A stretch of 64,000 nt of DNA from an uncultured Lachnospira sp. GTDB taxonomy: Bacteria > Bacillota > Clostridia > Lachnospirales > Lachnospiraceae. Every line of letters begins with the position of its first letter. Within the stretch, counting starts at the first letter, position 1. The notes beneath the pieces are model-generated. The model did no database searches and was not told where the DNA came from. It saw only the letters and a list, made by a program, of their open reading frames with translations. Position numbers and translations under genes: made by a program. The stretch is taken from positions 1-64,000 of the forward strand of contig CAKRLE010000001.1 of NCBI GenBank assembly GCA_934359185.1. The letters run 5' to 3'. Below, in pieces: positions 55,320 to 64,000 of this stretch.

Positions 55320-55506
55320 AGAATCATTCGCACAGCTTGATGAACTTATAGCCAGACTTGAGGATGGCAGTATACCAATAAGTGAGGCGTTAAAATTATA
55401 CAAAAATGGAATCAAAATTGTCGAGAATTGCAATCAGCAGCTTGACAAAGTTGAGAAAGAAATAATAATTCTCAATAAACAGGAGGATATACATGATGAA
55501 TTTTAA
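55300..55506 (+). CDS. xseB: exodeoxyribonuclease VII small subunit
   Basis: 68 residues, helical hairpin, with LEESFAQLDELIARLEDG and SEALKLYKNGIKIVENC. AGGAGG lies about 12 bases before this ATG, a slightly long spacing; the alternative ATG at 55309 is further still. It overlaps xseA and the next gene. Confidence 0.94.
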   Translation: MKSMTLEESFAQLDELIARLEDGSIPISEALKLYKNGIKIVENCNQQLDKVEKEIIILNKQEDIHDEF

Positions 55507-56401
55507 TGATGAATTAACTGCCAGAGCGGCAGAAACAGATAGAATTATCAAAAGCTATCTTCCACAACCTGAAAAATATAAAGAATTGATAGTAGAAAGC
55601 GCCAGATACAGCGTGGAAGCTGGTGGGAAAAGAGTCCGCCCACTTATAATCATGGAAGCTTTCAGATTATGCGGTGGCAAAGATGAGTCTGTAATTAAAC
55701 CATTTATGGCAGCACTTGAATTTATTCATTCATATTCACTTGTACATGATGATCTGCCTGCCATGGATAATGACACTTACAGAAGAGGTAAATTGACAAC
55801 GCATAAGAAATTCGGGGAAGATTTCGGAATACTGGCAGGTGATGCACTTCTTAATTATGCCTATGAGGTAATGTTATCTGCTGTAATGTCTGCATACAAA
55901 AATTATGATAATGCACAGGTGTATAATATGAATAAAGCTGCTGCCATAATAGCTTATAAAGCAGGGATTAATGGCATGGTTGGAGGGCAGTCACTTGATG
56001 TATACCTTACCGGAAAAGATATGGATAAGGAGCAGCTTGATTTTATATTTAATTTAAAAACAGGTGCACTTATAGAAGCTGCATTTATGGCAGGAGGAGC
56101 TCTTGCTGGTGCGGACGATGATGTGGTTAACAAGCTGGAAAAAGCTGGAAATCTGGTTGGCGTAGCATTTCAGATTCAGGACGATATTCTTGATATATAT
56201 GGTGATGAATCAAAGCTTGGTAAGCCTGTTCACAGTGATGAGCGTAACAACAAGAATACTTATGTATCACTTTACGGAATAGATGCAGCCAGAAAAGCTG
56301 TAAGCTCAATGTCTGCCAAAGCAGAGGATATTATAAAGGATATTGGAGATAATGAGTTTTTAGTACAGTTTATAAATTATCTGATTAACAGAGTAATGTA
56401 G
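55493..56401 (+). CDS. ispA: polyprenyl (geranyl/farnesyl) diphosphate synthase
   Basis: 302 residues, all helical. The first aspartate-rich motif is DDLPAMDND (about 86-94) and the second is DDILDIYGD (about 230-238); GGKRVRP binds the diphosphate. It condenses IPP with DMAPP/GPP. Its position between xseB and dxs is the common Firmicutes order. Chain length (C15 or C20) is not certain from sequence. Confidence 0.93.
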   Translation: MMNFNDELTARAAETDRIIKSYLPQPEKYKELIVESARYSVEAGGKRVRPLIIMEAFRLCGGKDESVIKPFMAALEFIHSYSLVHDDLPAMDNDTYRRGKLTTHKKFGEDFGILAGDALLNYAYEVMLSAVMSAYKNYDNAQVYNMNKAAAIIAYKAGINGMVGGQSLDVYLTGKDMDKEQLDFIFNLKTGALIEAAFMAGGALAGADDDVVNKLEKAGNLVGVAFQIQDDILDIYGDESKLGKPVHSDERNNKNTYVSLYGIDAARKAVSSMSAKAEDIIKDIGDNEFLVQFINYLINRVM

Positions 56402-56413
56402 CAAAGGAAATGT

Positions 56414-58288
56414 GTGATAAGAATGATACTTGAGAAGATCAATAAACCTAATGATATTAAGAAACTTGATCCAATTGAATATAATCAGCTTGCTGACGAA
56501 ATCCGTACATTTCTTATTGAGAATATAAGCAAGACAGGTGGACATCTGGCATCAAATCTTGGTGTTGTAGAACTTACCATGGCTCTTCATATAGCATTTA
56601 ATCTGCCTAATGATAAAGTTATATGGGATGTAGGGCATCAGTCATATACGCACAAGATTCTTTCAGGACGGAAAGATATGTTTAATGATCTTAGAAAGTT
56701 CGGTGGAATGAGCGGATTTCCTAAACGTAATGAAAGTAATTTTGATGCCTTTGATACAGGGCACAGCTCTACATCTATATCTGCTGGACTTGGATATGTC
56801 TGTGCAAGAGATATGTTAAAGCAGCATTATAATGTTGTATCAGTTATAGGTGATGGTGCGCTTACAGGAGGCATGGCATATGAAGCGCTAAACAATGCCG
56901 GACAGTTAAAGAGTAATTTTATAATTGTTCTTAATGATAACACTATGTCTATTTCCAAAAATGTTGGTGCTGTCAATGAAATGCTTGGTAATATACGTTC
57001 ATCAGACTCATACTATGACCTCAAGGATGGTGTTGTTAATACACTGTATAAGATGCCTGGAGGACACAGGCTTGTTGAATCCATAAAGCATACTAAAAGC
57101 AATTTAAAGCAGCTTATATTACCAGGACAGATGTTCCTCGATATGGGACTTAATTATCTTGGTCCTGTTAATGGACATGATATACAGAAGTTAATTAAAT
57201 TATTTAATATAGCAAAAAGAATTGATGGTCCATGTCTTATACATGTTGTAACACAAAAAGGACATGGATATAAACCTGCCGAACGCAATCCAAGTAAATT
57301 TCATGGCATTGCACCATTTGATATAGAAACTGGCAAGCTTATATCTAATAACCCTAAGCCAACATATACAGATATATTTTCTAAAACTATCTGTCAGCTT
57401 GCAAAGACTGATACAACTATTACTGCAGTTACTGCTGCTATGCCAGATGGAACCGGACTTAAGAAGTTCTCCAAATGGTATCCTGACAGATTCTATGATG
57501 TTGGCATTGCAGAAGAACATGCAACAACATTTTGCGCTGGAATGGCAGCAGGTGGAATGAAACCTGTATTTGCAGTTTATTCTTCATTCCTCCAAAGAGC
57601 ATATGACCAGATATTACATGATGTCTGTATACAGCAGCTCCATGTAGTTTTTGCCATTGACAGGGCTGGACTGGTTGGAAGTGATGGTGAGACACATCAG
57701 GGAATATTTGATTTGTCATATCTTGGCAATATACCTAATATGAGCATATTTGCACCTAAAAATGATATTGAACTTGCACAAGGATTAAGATTTGGATTGC
57801 TGGAATTTAATGGTCCTTTTGCAATAAGATATCCAAGAGGGACAGCATGCGATAAATTTCATGAATTTAATGACAATATTGTATATGGTAAATCTGAGAT
57901 TATGTATATGGAAAAGGATATTGCATTACTTGCAGTAGGAAGTATGGTTGAGATTGCCAGTGATGTCAGAGATATGTTAAAGTCAAAGGGGTATAGTGTA
58001 TCTTTGATTAATGCAAGATTTGTTAAGCCTATTGATATCACAGTACTTCATGAATGTGCAATTAAACATTCATTGATTGTAACAATGGAGGAAAATGTAT
58101 ACACAGGAGGCTTTGGTGAGGTCGTATGCCACTATATTGATGAGGCATGTCTGGATATAAAAGTTCTTAATATATCTCTTCCAGACGACTATATAGAACA
58201 TGGCAATGTATCTATCCTTCGGGCAGAAGCAGGAATAGATGCACAGTCTGTCTGTGACAGAATTGAATCATTTTATGAAAATATATAA
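56414..58288 (+). CDS. dxs: 1-deoxy-D-xylulose-5-phosphate synthase
   Basis: 624 residues if it starts at the GTG 56414, which sits five bases after AAGGA; the ATG at 56423 (MILEKIN) is the alternative. It joins pyruvate and glyceraldehyde-3-phosphate in the first step of the MEP isoprenoid route. The thiamine-diphosphate motif GDGALTGGMAYEALNN (about 146-161), TGHSSTSISAGLG and the C-terminal transketolase DRAGLVGSDGETHQG are present. Confidence 0.97.
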   Translation: MIRMILEKINKPNDIKKLDPIEYNQLADEIRTFLIENISKTGGHLASNLGVVELTMALHIAFNLPNDKVIWDVGHQSYTHKILSGRKDMFNDLRKFGGMSGFPKRNESNFDAFDTGHSSTSISAGLGYVCARDMLKQHYNVVSVIGDGALTGGMAYEALNNAGQLKSNFIIVLNDNTMSISKNVGAVNEMLGNIRSSDSYYDLKDGVVNTLYKMPGGHRLVESIKHTKSNLKQLILPGQMFLDMGLNYLGPVNGHDIQKLIKLFNIAKRIDGPCLIHVVTQKGHGYKPAERNPSKFHGIAPFDIETGKLISNNPKPTYTDIFSKTICQLAKTDTTITAVTAAMPDGTGLKKFSKWYPDRFYDVGIAEEHATTFCAGMAAGGMKPVFAVYSSFLQRAYDQILHDVCIQQLHVVFAIDRAGLVGSDGETHQGIFDLSYLGNIPNMSIFAPKNDIELAQGLRFGLLEFNGPFAIRYPRGTACDKFHEFNDNIVYGKSEIMYMEKDIALLAVGSMVEIASDVRDMLKSKGYSVSLINARFVKPIDITVLHECAIKHSLIVTMEENVYTGGFGEVVCHYIDEACLDIKVLNISLPDDYIEHGNVSILRAEAGIDAQSVCDRIESFYENI

Positions 58289-58304
58289 GAAAGGCTCTTA
58301 ATTT

Positions 58305-59114
58305 ATGGCTAAAGAACGTTTAGATGTTTTACTTGTAAACAGAGGATTGGCAACATCGAGAGAAAAGGCAAAAGCAATAATTATGTCTGGCAATGTCTAT
58401 GTTGATGGACAAAAAGAAGATAAAGCAGGCCAGTCTTTTCCTGAAGAGGCTGATATAGAGGTGCGTGGAACTACTCTTAAATATGTAAGCCGGGGTGGTT
58501 TAAAGCTTGAAAAGGCTATGAACTGCTTTGATGTTACATTAGATGGTAAAGTATGTATGGATGTTGGCTCGTCAACAGGTGGATTTACAGATTGTATGCT
58601 TCAGAATGGTGCAGTAAAAGTATATGCTGTAGATGTCGGGCATGGACAGCTCGACTGGAAGCTCCGCAATGACCCAAGAGTTGTGTGTATGGAAAAGACT
58701 AACATTCGTTATGTTGTTCCTGATGATATTAATGACCGGATACAGTTTTCAAGTATTGATGTATCATTTATTTCACTCACTAAGGTCCTGGGTCCTGTCA
58801 AAGAACTTCTTTCTGATGATGGTGAGATTGTCTGCCTTATCAAGCCACAGTTTGAAGCAGGCAGAGAAAAAGTCGGCAAGCATGGTGTCGTCCGTGATCC
58901 CTTAGTTCACAAAGAAGTTATTGACAAGGTGATAGATTATTCAATTTCAATCGGATTTGAAATTATGAATCTTGAATTTTCACCAGTCAAGGGACCAGAA
59001 GGCAATATTGAGTATCTGTTACATATAAAGAAACACACAGAAGGAATTTATGAGAATATTCCTGTTGATTCTGAAAAAATAGTTTCAGCAGCACATGATA
59101 CACTTGATAAATAG
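58305..59114 (+). CDS. TlyA-family rRNA methyltransferase (S4 + FtsJ)
   Basis: 269 residues. An N-terminal S4 RNA-binding domain (about 1-60, LDVLLVNRGLATSREKAKA) is followed by an FtsJ-like SAM methyltransferase with VCMDVGSSTGGFTDCML (about 84-100). Mycobacterial TlyA methylates the 2'-OH of rRNA. In Firmicutes (YqxC) the gene is regularly placed between dxs and nadK/argR, as here. It is often mislabelled as a haemolysin. Confidence 0.92.
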   Translation: MAKERLDVLLVNRGLATSREKAKAIIMSGNVYVDGQKEDKAGQSFPEEADIEVRGTTLKYVSRGGLKLEKAMNCFDVTLDGKVCMDVGSSTGGFTDCMLQNGAVKVYAVDVGHGQLDWKLRNDPRVVCMEKTNIRYVVPDDINDRIQFSSIDVSFISLTKVLGPVKELLSDDGEIVCLIKPQFEAGREKVGKHGVVRDPLVHKEVIDKVIDYSISIGFEIMNLEFSPVKGPEGNIEYLLHIKKHTEGIYENIPVDSEKIVSAAHDTLDK

Positions 59115-59148
59115 ATATATTAATGTCTTTTAGAGGTTTATATTTTAT

Positions 59149-59961
59149 ATGCAGAATTTTTATATTATATCCAATACCAATAAAGATTTAGATGGAAATT
59201 TTTCAAAACAGATAATTGAATATCTTCACATGAAAAATGTTAATGTTTACACTGATAATGATAACTGTGATGCAGATGAAATAGACGTTGTGATTGTACT
59301 TGGGGGAGATGGTACATTACTTAAAGCTGTAAGTGATTTTAATGGAAGTAATGCACTGTTTATGGGAATTAATATTGGTACACTTGGATTTCTTACAGAT
59401 GCTGATATGAATTCATACATGCAATGCCTTGATAAAGTTATATCTAATGATTACATTGTTGATGAGAGAATGATGATTAGTGGCAGCATTTACAGAGATG
59501 GTACACTTGTATATCAAAATACCGCCCTTAATGATATTGTTGTCAACAGATATGGTAATTTGAGAATTATTGACTTTGATATATATGTCAACGGTCAATA
59601 CCTCAGTTCTTATTCGGCAGATGGTGTTATTATATCGACAGCAACAGGTTCGACAGCATATAGTCTTTCAGCAGGAGGTCCGATTATCCAGCCTAATGCA
59701 GAGCTTATTATGCTTACCCCTATATGTCCTCATACCCTTAATAAAAGAAGCATCATATTTGGTCCAAAGGATAGAGTAGTTATCAAAATGTGTGATTGTA
59801 AAAAACTGTCAGAAAAAAGAATAGCAACATTTGATGGTGAACATTATTTCGAGCTTAATACCAATGATGAGATAGTTATAACACGCTCAACAACAACGAC
59901 ACGCCTTTTGAAGACTAATAATGACAGCTTTTTATTAAGAGTAAGAGAAAAGCTGATGTAA
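59149..59961 (+). CDS. nadK: NAD kinase
   Basis: 270 residues. It phosphorylates NAD to NADP. The GGDGTLLKAV motif (about 51-60) and the NAD-binding TATGSTAYSLSAGGPI (about 164-179) are exact. AGAGG precedes the ATG with rather long spacing. It lies in the conserved tlyA-nadK-argR-recN order. Confidence 0.95.
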   Translation: MQNFYIISNTNKDLDGNFSKQIIEYLHMKNVNVYTDNDNCDADEIDVVIVLGGDGTLLKAVSDFNGSNALFMGINIGTLGFLTDADMNSYMQCLDKVISNDYIVDERMMISGSIYRDGTLVYQNTALNDIVVNRYGNLRIIDFDIYVNGQYLSSYSADGVIISTATGSTAYSLSAGGPIIQPNAELIMLTPICPHTLNKRSIIFGPKDRVVIKMCDCKKLSEKRIATFDGEHYFELNTNDEIVITRSTTTTRLLKTNNDSFLLRVREKLM

Positions 59962-59991
59962 CATCACTCTGATTATAGAATGGAGATAGAA

Positions 59992-60438
59992 ATGAAAACC
60001 GATCGACATAGTAAAATACTAGAATTAATAAAGGATAATTCAATCAGTACCCAGGAAGAACTGGCACTGGCTCTTAATAATGCTGGATATAATGTAACAC
60101 AGGCGACAGTTTCAAGAGATATAAGAGAGCTGAATCTTACCAAGACAACAACGGATGGTATTCCTAAATATGTTGTATTTCAAGGACATGACAATAATCT
60201 TGGAGAAAAATATATCAGGATATTAAAAGATGGTTTTGTAGATATGAACATGGCACAGAACATATTAGTAATTAAGACTGTAGCAGGAATGGCTATGGCA
60301 GTATGTGCTGCTCTTGATGCATTACATATGAATGAAATAGTTGGAACAATTGCAGGCGATGACACTATAATGTGTGCTGTCCGCTCTGTTGAGGATACAA
60401 AGAATCTTATGAACAAATTAAAAAAGATACTTAAATAA
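59992..60438 (+). CDS. argR: arginine repressor ArgR/AhrC
   Basis: 148 residues from the ATG five bases after GGAGA; the ATG at 59980 overlaps that site. The N-terminal winged helix (RHSKILELIKDNSISTQEEL, then ATVSRDIRELNL) binds ARG boxes, and the C-terminal hexamer domain binds arginine (GTIAGDDTIMCAV). It controls arginine synthesis and breakdown. No arginine genes are in the window. Confidence 0.96.
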   Translation: MKTDRHSKILELIKDNSISTQEELALALNNAGYNVTQATVSRDIRELNLTKTTTDGIPKYVVFQGHDNNLGEKYIRILKDGFVDMNMAQNILVIKTVAGMAMAVCAALDALHMNEIVGTIAGDDTIMCAVRSVEDTKNLMNKLKKILK

Positions 60439-60454
60439 TTTTCAAGGAGACTAT

Positions 60455-62128
60455 ATGCTTACAAATCTTCATGTTAAAAATCTTGCACTAATTGAAGAAG
60501 CTGATATAGATTTTAAGAACGGACTTAATATTCTGACTGGCGAAACTGGTGCAGGTAAATCTATTATACTTGGTTCTGTTAATATAGCATTAGGCGGCAA
60601 GGTCAATGCTGATATAATCAGAAAAGGCTGTGACTATGCCCTTACAGAACTGACGTTTAAAGTAAATTCTTCTGATAAAATAAAGCAATTAAAAGAATAT
60701 GGAATAGAAGAGCTTGAAGAAGGCATTATAATCATCTCAAGGAAAATCACACCATCCAAATCTACAATCAGAATTAATGGTGAAACATTTACCATCAGTG
60801 AGGTAAAAGCTGTATCACATATACTTATAGATATACATGGACAACATGATAACCAGATTCTCTTAAAAGAGAGTACCCATATTGATATGGTTGATTTATT
60901 CGGACGTAATATAATTGAACCATTATCCGATGCTTATACAAAACTGTATAATGCATATAATGAAATTGACAACAAAATAAAAAGCATGAGTAGTGATGAA
61001 GCTGCAAGAAACAGAGAAATAGACCTTCTTGAATATCAGATTAATGAGATAACTGAAGCATCTTTAAAACCATGCGAAGATGAACATCTCGAAAATACAT
61101 TCAAGAAAATGTCTAATTATCAGAAAATTGCACAGCATATGTCAGCTGCAAAACAGATTCTTGATAATGACGAAGCGAGTGTATCAGACTGTATTGGACA
61201 ATCTGTAAAATTACTCACTCAGGCTTCAGTTTATGATGAAGCTTTATCTGATATTGTTAATACATTGTCCTCAGCAGAAGATATTATCAATGATGCTTTG
61301 ATGGAAATGTCTGATTATATGGAATCCTTTGATTTCAATGAAGAAGATTATAATAATATGTCAAAGCGGCTTGATCTTATCAATTCACTTAAATTAAAAT
61401 ATGGCAGAACAATTGATGAAATTCATGAATATATTCTTAGCAGCCAGAAAAAGCTTGATGAACTGCTGAATTTTAATGAGATACAAGCCGAATTAAAAAC
61501 GCAGTTAACAGATATTAATAAAAAATTGACAGAGGCAGCAGACAAACTGACAGCTGCAAGAAAAAAATCAGCAGACAAGCTGTGCAAATCAGTATCAGAA
61601 GGTCTTTTTGAACTTAATTTTTTAAACAATGATTTTAAACCGGAATTTGAAAAAACAGAAAAATTTCAGGCAGACGGAACAGATAAAATGCGTTTTCTTA
61701 TATCTACTAATGTTGGTGAAGATTTAAAGCCTTTATCTAAAGTTGCATCCGGAGGTGAACTGTCAAGAATCATGCTTGCATTCAAAACAGTCATTGCAGA
61801 TAAAGATAACACTGATACACTTATATTTGATGAAATTGATGCAGGCATAAGCGGTGTAACTGCACAGATGGTAGGAAACAAATTGTCCCAGCTTTCATCA
61901 AGCCATCAGATAATCTGCATTACGCATCTTCCACAGATTGCAGCAATGGCTGATGAACATTATATAATTGAGAAAAAAGCAGATAAAACAACAACAGTAA
62001 CAGATATTCGCAGTCTCAATGAGGAAGAAAGTGTCAATGAACTTGCAAGACTTCTCGGAGGCGCCAGCATTACAGCGGCAGCATTGAATAATGCCAGGGA
62101 AATGAAAAAATTGGCAAAGAAAAAATAA
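60455..62128 (+). CDS. recN: DNA repair protein RecN
   Basis: 557 residues, SMC-like. Walker A is GETGAGKS (about 29-36), IDIHGQHDNQILL lies near 128-140, a long coiled coil follows (about 165-380), and the C-terminal half has the signature SGGELSRIMLAFK and Walker B LIFDEIDAGISG. It acts early in double-strand break repair. It directly follows argR, as in many Firmicutes, with no LexA box in the 16-base gap. Confidence 0.96.
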   Translation: MLTNLHVKNLALIEEADIDFKNGLNILTGETGAGKSIILGSVNIALGGKVNADIIRKGCDYALTELTFKVNSSDKIKQLKEYGIEELEEGIIIISRKITPSKSTIRINGETFTISEVKAVSHILIDIHGQHDNQILLKESTHIDMVDLFGRNIIEPLSDAYTKLYNAYNEIDNKIKSMSSDEAARNREIDLLEYQINEITEASLKPCEDEHLENTFKKMSNYQKIAQHMSAAKQILDNDEASVSDCIGQSVKLLTQASVYDEALSDIVNTLSSAEDIINDALMEMSDYMESFDFNEEDYNNMSKRLDLINSLKLKYGRTIDEIHEYILSSQKKLDELLNFNEIQAELKTQLTDINKKLTEAADKLTAARKKSADKLCKSVSEGLFELNFLNNDFKPEFEKTEKFQADGTDKMRFLISTNVGEDLKPLSKVASGGELSRIMLAFKTVIADKDNTDTLIFDEIDAGISGVTAQMVGNKLSQLSSSHQIICITHLPQIAAMADEHYIIEKKADKTTTVTDIRSLNEEESVNELARLLGGASITAAALNNAREMKKLAKKK

Positions 62129-62174
62129 TAATATATGCAGATAATATCAATAGATTTTATATGGAGGTTTGAAC

Positions 62175-63407
62175 ATGAAAGCCAGACATAACAAACTATT
62201 GATATTATTTTTTTTAACTTTTTTATTTAGTACATCATTAATTTATATATGGCATATTTCAAAAAGTCTGCCAGAAGAATTATATATATATAGCAATAAG
62301 GATACAGTTGTAAATCTTGATATTCCTGTTACAGGTGTTATAAAAGAGACTAATCAGACTATTGATTTTTCAAAACCAGTTACATTTCAGGCTAAAGAAA
62401 AAGCCGACTATTCTCTTGAATATAAATTATTTAACCTCATCTCACTTCCATCTGGGAAATTATCAGTTCTTGAAGAAAATTATTTATATGCTGGCGGATT
62501 TCCAGTTGGATTATATATTAAAACTCATGGTGTATTTATAGCTGATACAGCAGATTTCACTAATGAAAATGGTCAGATGTGCTCACCTAGCAAAAATTAT
62601 TTATCAGGTGGTGATTATATTGTTGATATCAATGGAATATCGATCAGCAAAAAAAAAGAAATATCCGGATTGCTGGAATGTAGTGATGGAGATGCTTTGT
62701 GTATAGGTTTTATAAGAAATGATGAATATAACACCGTTAATATAAAACCTGAAAAAAATGAAAATGCAGAATATAAATTAGGTATATGGGTAAAAGACGA
62801 TGCACAAGGGATTGGAACAATAACATATATTGATAAAAACGGAAATTATGGTGCACTTGGACATGGAATGAGTGATTCTTCCACAAATAGTCTGTTAAAT
62901 ATATCTAATGGATTTTTATACAAGACTAATATTATATCAATTACGCAGGGACATGAAAATACACCTGGAGAATATATAGGTACAATTGATTATTCTAATA
63001 GTAATCAGCTTGGACTTATTAATTCAAATACAAAATATGGAATGTTTGGAACATTTCCTGCTTCTAAATGTGATAACATGATAAAACAATATGATTTAAA
63101 AGCATATGAAATTGGTTTCAAACGTGAAGCCCATAAAGGAACGGCATATATATCTGTTTATCTTGATGGACAGTTAAAGCTATATGATATAGAGATTGAA
63201 GATATTGCTTACCGTAATGAAAAAAATATAACATTCAGATGTACATCTGATGACCTGCTTGAAATCACTAATGGCATTGTTCAGGGAATGAGTGGGTGTC
63301 CAATAATACAGGATGATAAAATTATTGGTGCTGTAACACATGTTTTTGTCAATGATTCACATATGGGATATGGAATTTTTATTGAAAATATGATTGCTGC
63401 TGATTAG
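62175..63407 (+). CDS. spoIVB: SpoIVB signalling serine peptidase
   Basis: 410 residues from the ATG seven bases after GGAGG; a TTG at 62169 is inside the spacing. An N-terminal helix (about 8-27) exports the protein. A PDZ domain (about 110-190, with GGDYIVDINGISI) is followed by the S55 peptidase with His230 in LGHGMSD and Ser373 in GMSGCPIIQ, close to the Bacillus pair 236/378. In Bacillus it cleaves SpoIVFA to activate sigma-K. Placement between recN and spo0A is the classic order. Confidence 0.96.
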   Translation: MKARHNKLLILFFLTFLFSTSLIYIWHISKSLPEELYIYSNKDTVVNLDIPVTGVIKETNQTIDFSKPVTFQAKEKADYSLEYKLFNLISLPSGKLSVLEENYLYAGGFPVGLYIKTHGVFIADTADFTNENGQMCSPSKNYLSGGDYIVDINGISISKKKEISGLLECSDGDALCIGFIRNDEYNTVNIKPEKNENAEYKLGIWVKDDAQGIGTITYIDKNGNYGALGHGMSDSSTNSLLNISNGFLYKTNIISITQGHENTPGEYIGTIDYSNSNQLGLINSNTKYGMFGTFPASKCDNMIKQYDLKAYEIGFKREAHKGTAYISVYLDGQLKLYDIEIEDIAYRNEKNITFRCTSDDLLEITNGIVQGMSGCPIIQDDKIIGAVTHVFVNDSHMGYGIFIENMIAAD

Positions 63408-63421
63408 TTTTTTGATTTCAA

Positions 63422-63428
63422 TGTCGAA
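63422..63428 (+). promoter_or_regulatory. 0A box upstream of spo0A
   Basis: TGTCGAA is an exact match to the Spo0A-binding consensus and lies 19 bases before the -35 below. Confidence 0.5.
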
Positions 63429-63446
63429 AATTGCGATATATATGCC

Positions 63447-63475
63447 TTGAATATAGGAAGATATAGAAATATAAT
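63447..63475 (+). promoter_or_regulatory. spo0A promoter
   Basis: TTGAAT at 63447-63452, 17 bases, TATAAT at 63470-63475; a sigma-A-type promoter 65 bases before the ATG. I do not see a convincing sigma-H pair. Confidence 0.65.
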
Positions 63476-63491
63476 TATACTTGAGATTTTT

Positions 63492-63525
63492 GGTGATAGT
63501 GGTGATAACAGCCTTTTTTATCACC
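63492..63525 (+). other. leader hairpin before spo0A
   Basis: GGTGATAA at 63501-63508 pairs with TTATCACC at 63518-63525, just upstream of GGAGGGGG. A second copy of GGTGATA at 63492-63498 could compete for the same right arm. There is no T-run. Confidence 0.5.
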
Positions 63526-63540
63526 TATGGAGGGGGATTT

Positions 63541-64000
63541 ATGGAAAATTTGCGAGTTGCAATTGCAGATGATAATACTGATATGGTTAATGTTCTTGGT
63601 GCAGTTATCAGTGAAGAACACGATATGGAGATAGTTGGAACAGCTAATAATGGCAAAGAAACATTGGAAATAATAAAAAAATATGAACCAGATGTTGTAT
63701 TGCTTGATATAATTATGCCTGAAGATGATGGCATAACTGTTATGAAAAAAGTATTTAATGATGATAAAATAAAGAAAGTACCTGCATTTATTGTTATAAG
63801 TTCTGTTGGTAAAGAAACTGTAACAGAGGATGCTTTTGAAAATGGAGCTGTGTATTATTTTATGAAGCCTTTTGATAATCAGGCTTTAATAGAAAAGATA
63901 CGTTCTGTAAAACCTAAATGTAATAATAAAAATATACATAAAACATCTAATCCACTTATCAATTCTAATCATGAAGCAATTAATGTTCATGTCCTTGAAA
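63541..64000 (+). CDS. spo0A: sporulation master regulator Spo0A, N-terminal part (runs off the window)
   Basis: The first 153 residues are visible. The receiver domain (about 4-122) has the acidic pocket ADDN, phospho-acceptor Asp56 in VLLDIIMP, Thr/Ser in ISSVG and the lysine in MKPF. The linker that follows is heading into the DNA-binding domain beyond the edge. Position after spoIVB supports spo0A over other response regulators. It has a strong GGAGGGGG ribosome site. Confidence 0.92.
   Translation, partial: MENLRVAIADDNTDMVNVLGAVISEEHDMEIVGTANNGKETLEIIKKYEPDVVLLDIIMPEDDGITVMKKVFNDDKIKKVPAFIVISSVGKETVTEDAFENGAVYYFMKPFDNQALIEKIRSVKPKCNNKNIHKTSNPLINSNHEAINVHVLE

Overview
The window is low-GC DNA with dense, mostly plus-strand genes, frequent ATGA/TAATG stop-start overlaps and strong GGAGG-type ribosome binding sites. 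It carries a whole spoIIIA operon, spoIVB, a SpoIIM homologue and the start of spo0A, so it comes from an endospore-lineage Firmicute. The combination with kduI/kduD (the lower pectin pathway), a 1409-residue double acyl-CoA dehydratase activase and two GH25 lysozymes suggests a gut Lachnospiraceae, perhaps a Lachnospira/Eubacterium eligens-like pectin user. That identification is inference from gene content; no database search was possible. I see no rRNA, tRNA, CRISPR array, insertion sequence or prophage.

Layout. 1-3.4 kb: an MBOAT O-acyltransferase followed by two secreted SGNH-fold proteins, which looks like an envelope polysaccharide O-acetylation cassette. 3.4-8.7 kb: a CheV-like chemotaxis protein, a short Sir2-like protein, a large acidic/lysine-rich membrane protein, hisH-hisF and ung. 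8.7-13.1 kb (minus): a 39-residue membrane microprotein and the giant activase. 13.4-18.8 kb: a rhomboid-like protein with a zinc-binding tail, pyruvate kinase, a VanZ-like protein, tyrS and a polytopic membrane protein that overlaps rqcH tail to tail. 20.7-23.9 kb: yicC, gmk, rpoZ and an RNA m5U methyltransferase. 24-28 kb: two translationally coupled GH25 lysozymes. 28.1-34 kb: rimO, pgsA, pncC-type cinA, recA with a LexA box, recX and rny. 34.3-40.9 kb: aminotransferase, proC, ADP-ribose pyrophosphatase, a SpoIIM-like protein, DAHP synthase (minus), pdp and truA (minus). 41-43.7 kb: kduI, kduD and a convergent polysaccharide deacetylase. 44-48.5 kb: a D,D-carboxypeptidase (minus) and an ABC exporter pair. 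48.6-53.2 kb: spoIIIAA to spoIIIAH. 53.2-64 kb: an Asp23-family gene, then nusB-xseA-xseB-ispA-dxs-tlyA-nadK-argR-recN-spoIVB-spo0A, a gene order common in Firmicutes.

The observations I rate highest are these. (1) A roughly 198-nt intergenic element at 43732-43929 folds on paper into a closing helix around three hairpins (a four-way junction) plus a fourth flanking hairpin; one arm has a second perfect 12-bp partner, and the element sits between a good minus-strand promoter and the deacetylase start. (2) SpoIIIAD and SpoIIIAE are fused in one frame. (3) SpoIIIAG is only about 127 residues and appears to lack the insertion that builds the large beta-barrel of the Bacillus ring. (4) There is a 39-residue membrane microprotein gene at 8717-8836. 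Other leads are a perfect inverted repeat on an aminotransferase promoter, a second branched intergenic element at 34071-34160, and 0A-box/leader structure before spo0A.
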